Part shown: one piece after another, positions 63,767 through 64,000 of the stretch
Layout of the letters: every line of letters starts with the position of its first letter
Numbering within the stretch: the stretch's first letter is position 1
Assembly: GCF_003583405.1 (NCBI RefSeq)
Contig: NZ_QXEC01000002.1
Span: 248,001 to 312,000, forward strand
Source of the DNA: Micromonospora radicis
GTDB lineage: Bacteria; Actinomycetota; Actinomycetes; Mycobacteriales; Micromonosporaceae
Reading direction: 5' to 3'
Length of the DNA stretch: 64,000 bases
The notes under the pieces: generated by a model
Databases searched by the model: none
Told to the model about the DNA's origin: nothing
What the model saw: the letters and a program-made list of their open reading frames with translations, nothing else
Translations under genes and position numbers: made by a program

Positions 63767-64000
63767 TCAGTGGTAGATCTTCAGGCCGACCACCCCGGCG
63801 ACGACCAGCAGCAGGCACAGGATCCGGGGCAGGCTGGCCGACTCGCCCAGCGCGAGCATCCCCACCAGGGCGGTGCCGGTCGCACCGATGCCCACCCAGA
63901 TCGCGTAGCCGGTGCCGACCGGGATCTCCCGTAGCGCGTACGCCAGGCCGGCCATGCTCAGCACCAGCGTGACCGCGAAGACGGCGGAGGGCAGGGGTCG
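63767..64000 (-). CDS. Small multidrug resistance (SMR) exporter, 5' end outside window
   Basis: The visible 77 residues are the last three helices of an SMR protein: PSAVFAVTLVLSMAGLAYALREIPVGTGYAIWVGIGATGTALVGMLALGESASLPRILCLLLVVAGVVGLKIYH. The first helix with the key membrane Glu lies beyond position 64000. IPVGTGYAIWVGIGATGT is closer to the SugE/Gdx (guanidinium) branch than to EmrE, but the distinction needs the missing helix. SMR proteins are dual-topology H+ antiporters, often encoded as pairs. Confidence 0.88.
   Translation of the reverse strand, partial: RPLPSAVFAVTLVLSMAGLAYALREIPVGTGYAIWVGIGATGTALVGMLALGESASLPRILCLLLVVAGVVGLKIYH

Overview
The window is chromosomal DNA from a high-GC actinobacterium, most likely a Micromonosporaceae member (Micromonospora-like). 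Reasons: very high GC; frequent GTG starts; GTGA/ATGA stop-start overlaps; start codons lying 6-8 nt behind a -10 hexamer with no Shine-Dalgarno (leaderless transcripts); and a gene order matching the actinobacterial core block known from Mycobacterium (rip1-ispG-GNAT ... glnA4-SDR-map ... rimP-nusA-rnpM-infB-DUF503-rbfA-DHH-dinF-truB-ribF-rpsO-pnp-pepR-dapB ... thyX-dapA-rnj ... ftsK). No rRNA, tRNA, CRISPR array, prophage or secondary-metabolite cluster was seen.

Layout. 1-4.2 kb: end of a site-2 protease, ispG (isoprenoid synthesis), a 700-nt repeat-rich gap, a PadR repressor with its operator, and a GNAT acetyltransferase. 4.3-15.4 kb: a single-chain ABC exporter with one normal and one degenerate ATP site, an Old Yellow Enzyme, a xi-class GST coupled to a DUF998-like membrane protein, a thiolase, a PAS-GGDEF-EAL protein and a DUF456 protein. 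15.9-18.3 kb: a GlnA4-type gamma-glutamylamide synthetase, a short frameshifted remnant of its aldehyde dehydrogenase partner, and an SDR. 18.4-24.8 kb: a very large histidine kinase/receiver/PP2C/RsbW-like protein facing a STAS protein, then map, a VIT1-type transporter and a nucleotidyltransferase-like gene. 24.9-30.1 kb: a deleted insertion element with perfect 16-bp terminal repeats, a solo copy of one end, and a PadR-ABC-FtsX-Ddn-like operon. 30.2-31.1 kb: a ferritin-like protein and a lipoprotein.

31.3-48.9 kb is the conserved information-processing block: ribosome maturation (rimP, rbfA), transcription (nusA), initiation (infB), tRNA modification (truB), FAD synthesis (ribF), S15 with a structured leader, PNPase, an M16 protease and dapB. 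49-64 kb holds two GNAT genes, a GT87 glycosyltransferase, a YcaQ-type winged-helix glycosylase, DUF2752, thyX, dapA, RNase J, a secreted streptogrisin-like protease, two tandem YbjN-domain genes, ftsK and the start of an SMR exporter.

The most unusual material is intergenic: a 45-bp hairpin-forming tandem array after ispG; a deleted IS element whose solo end supplies the stop codon of a neighbouring gene; an AT-rich double-palindrome element present twice, 24 kb apart; a large imperfect palindrome at 9.1-9.3 kb; and the aldehyde dehydrogenase remnant. I see no complete undescribed system. The best candidates for new biology are the AT-rich double-palindrome repeat family, the hairpin array, the asymmetric single-chain ABC exporter and the all-in-one partner-switching protein with its convergent STAS partner.
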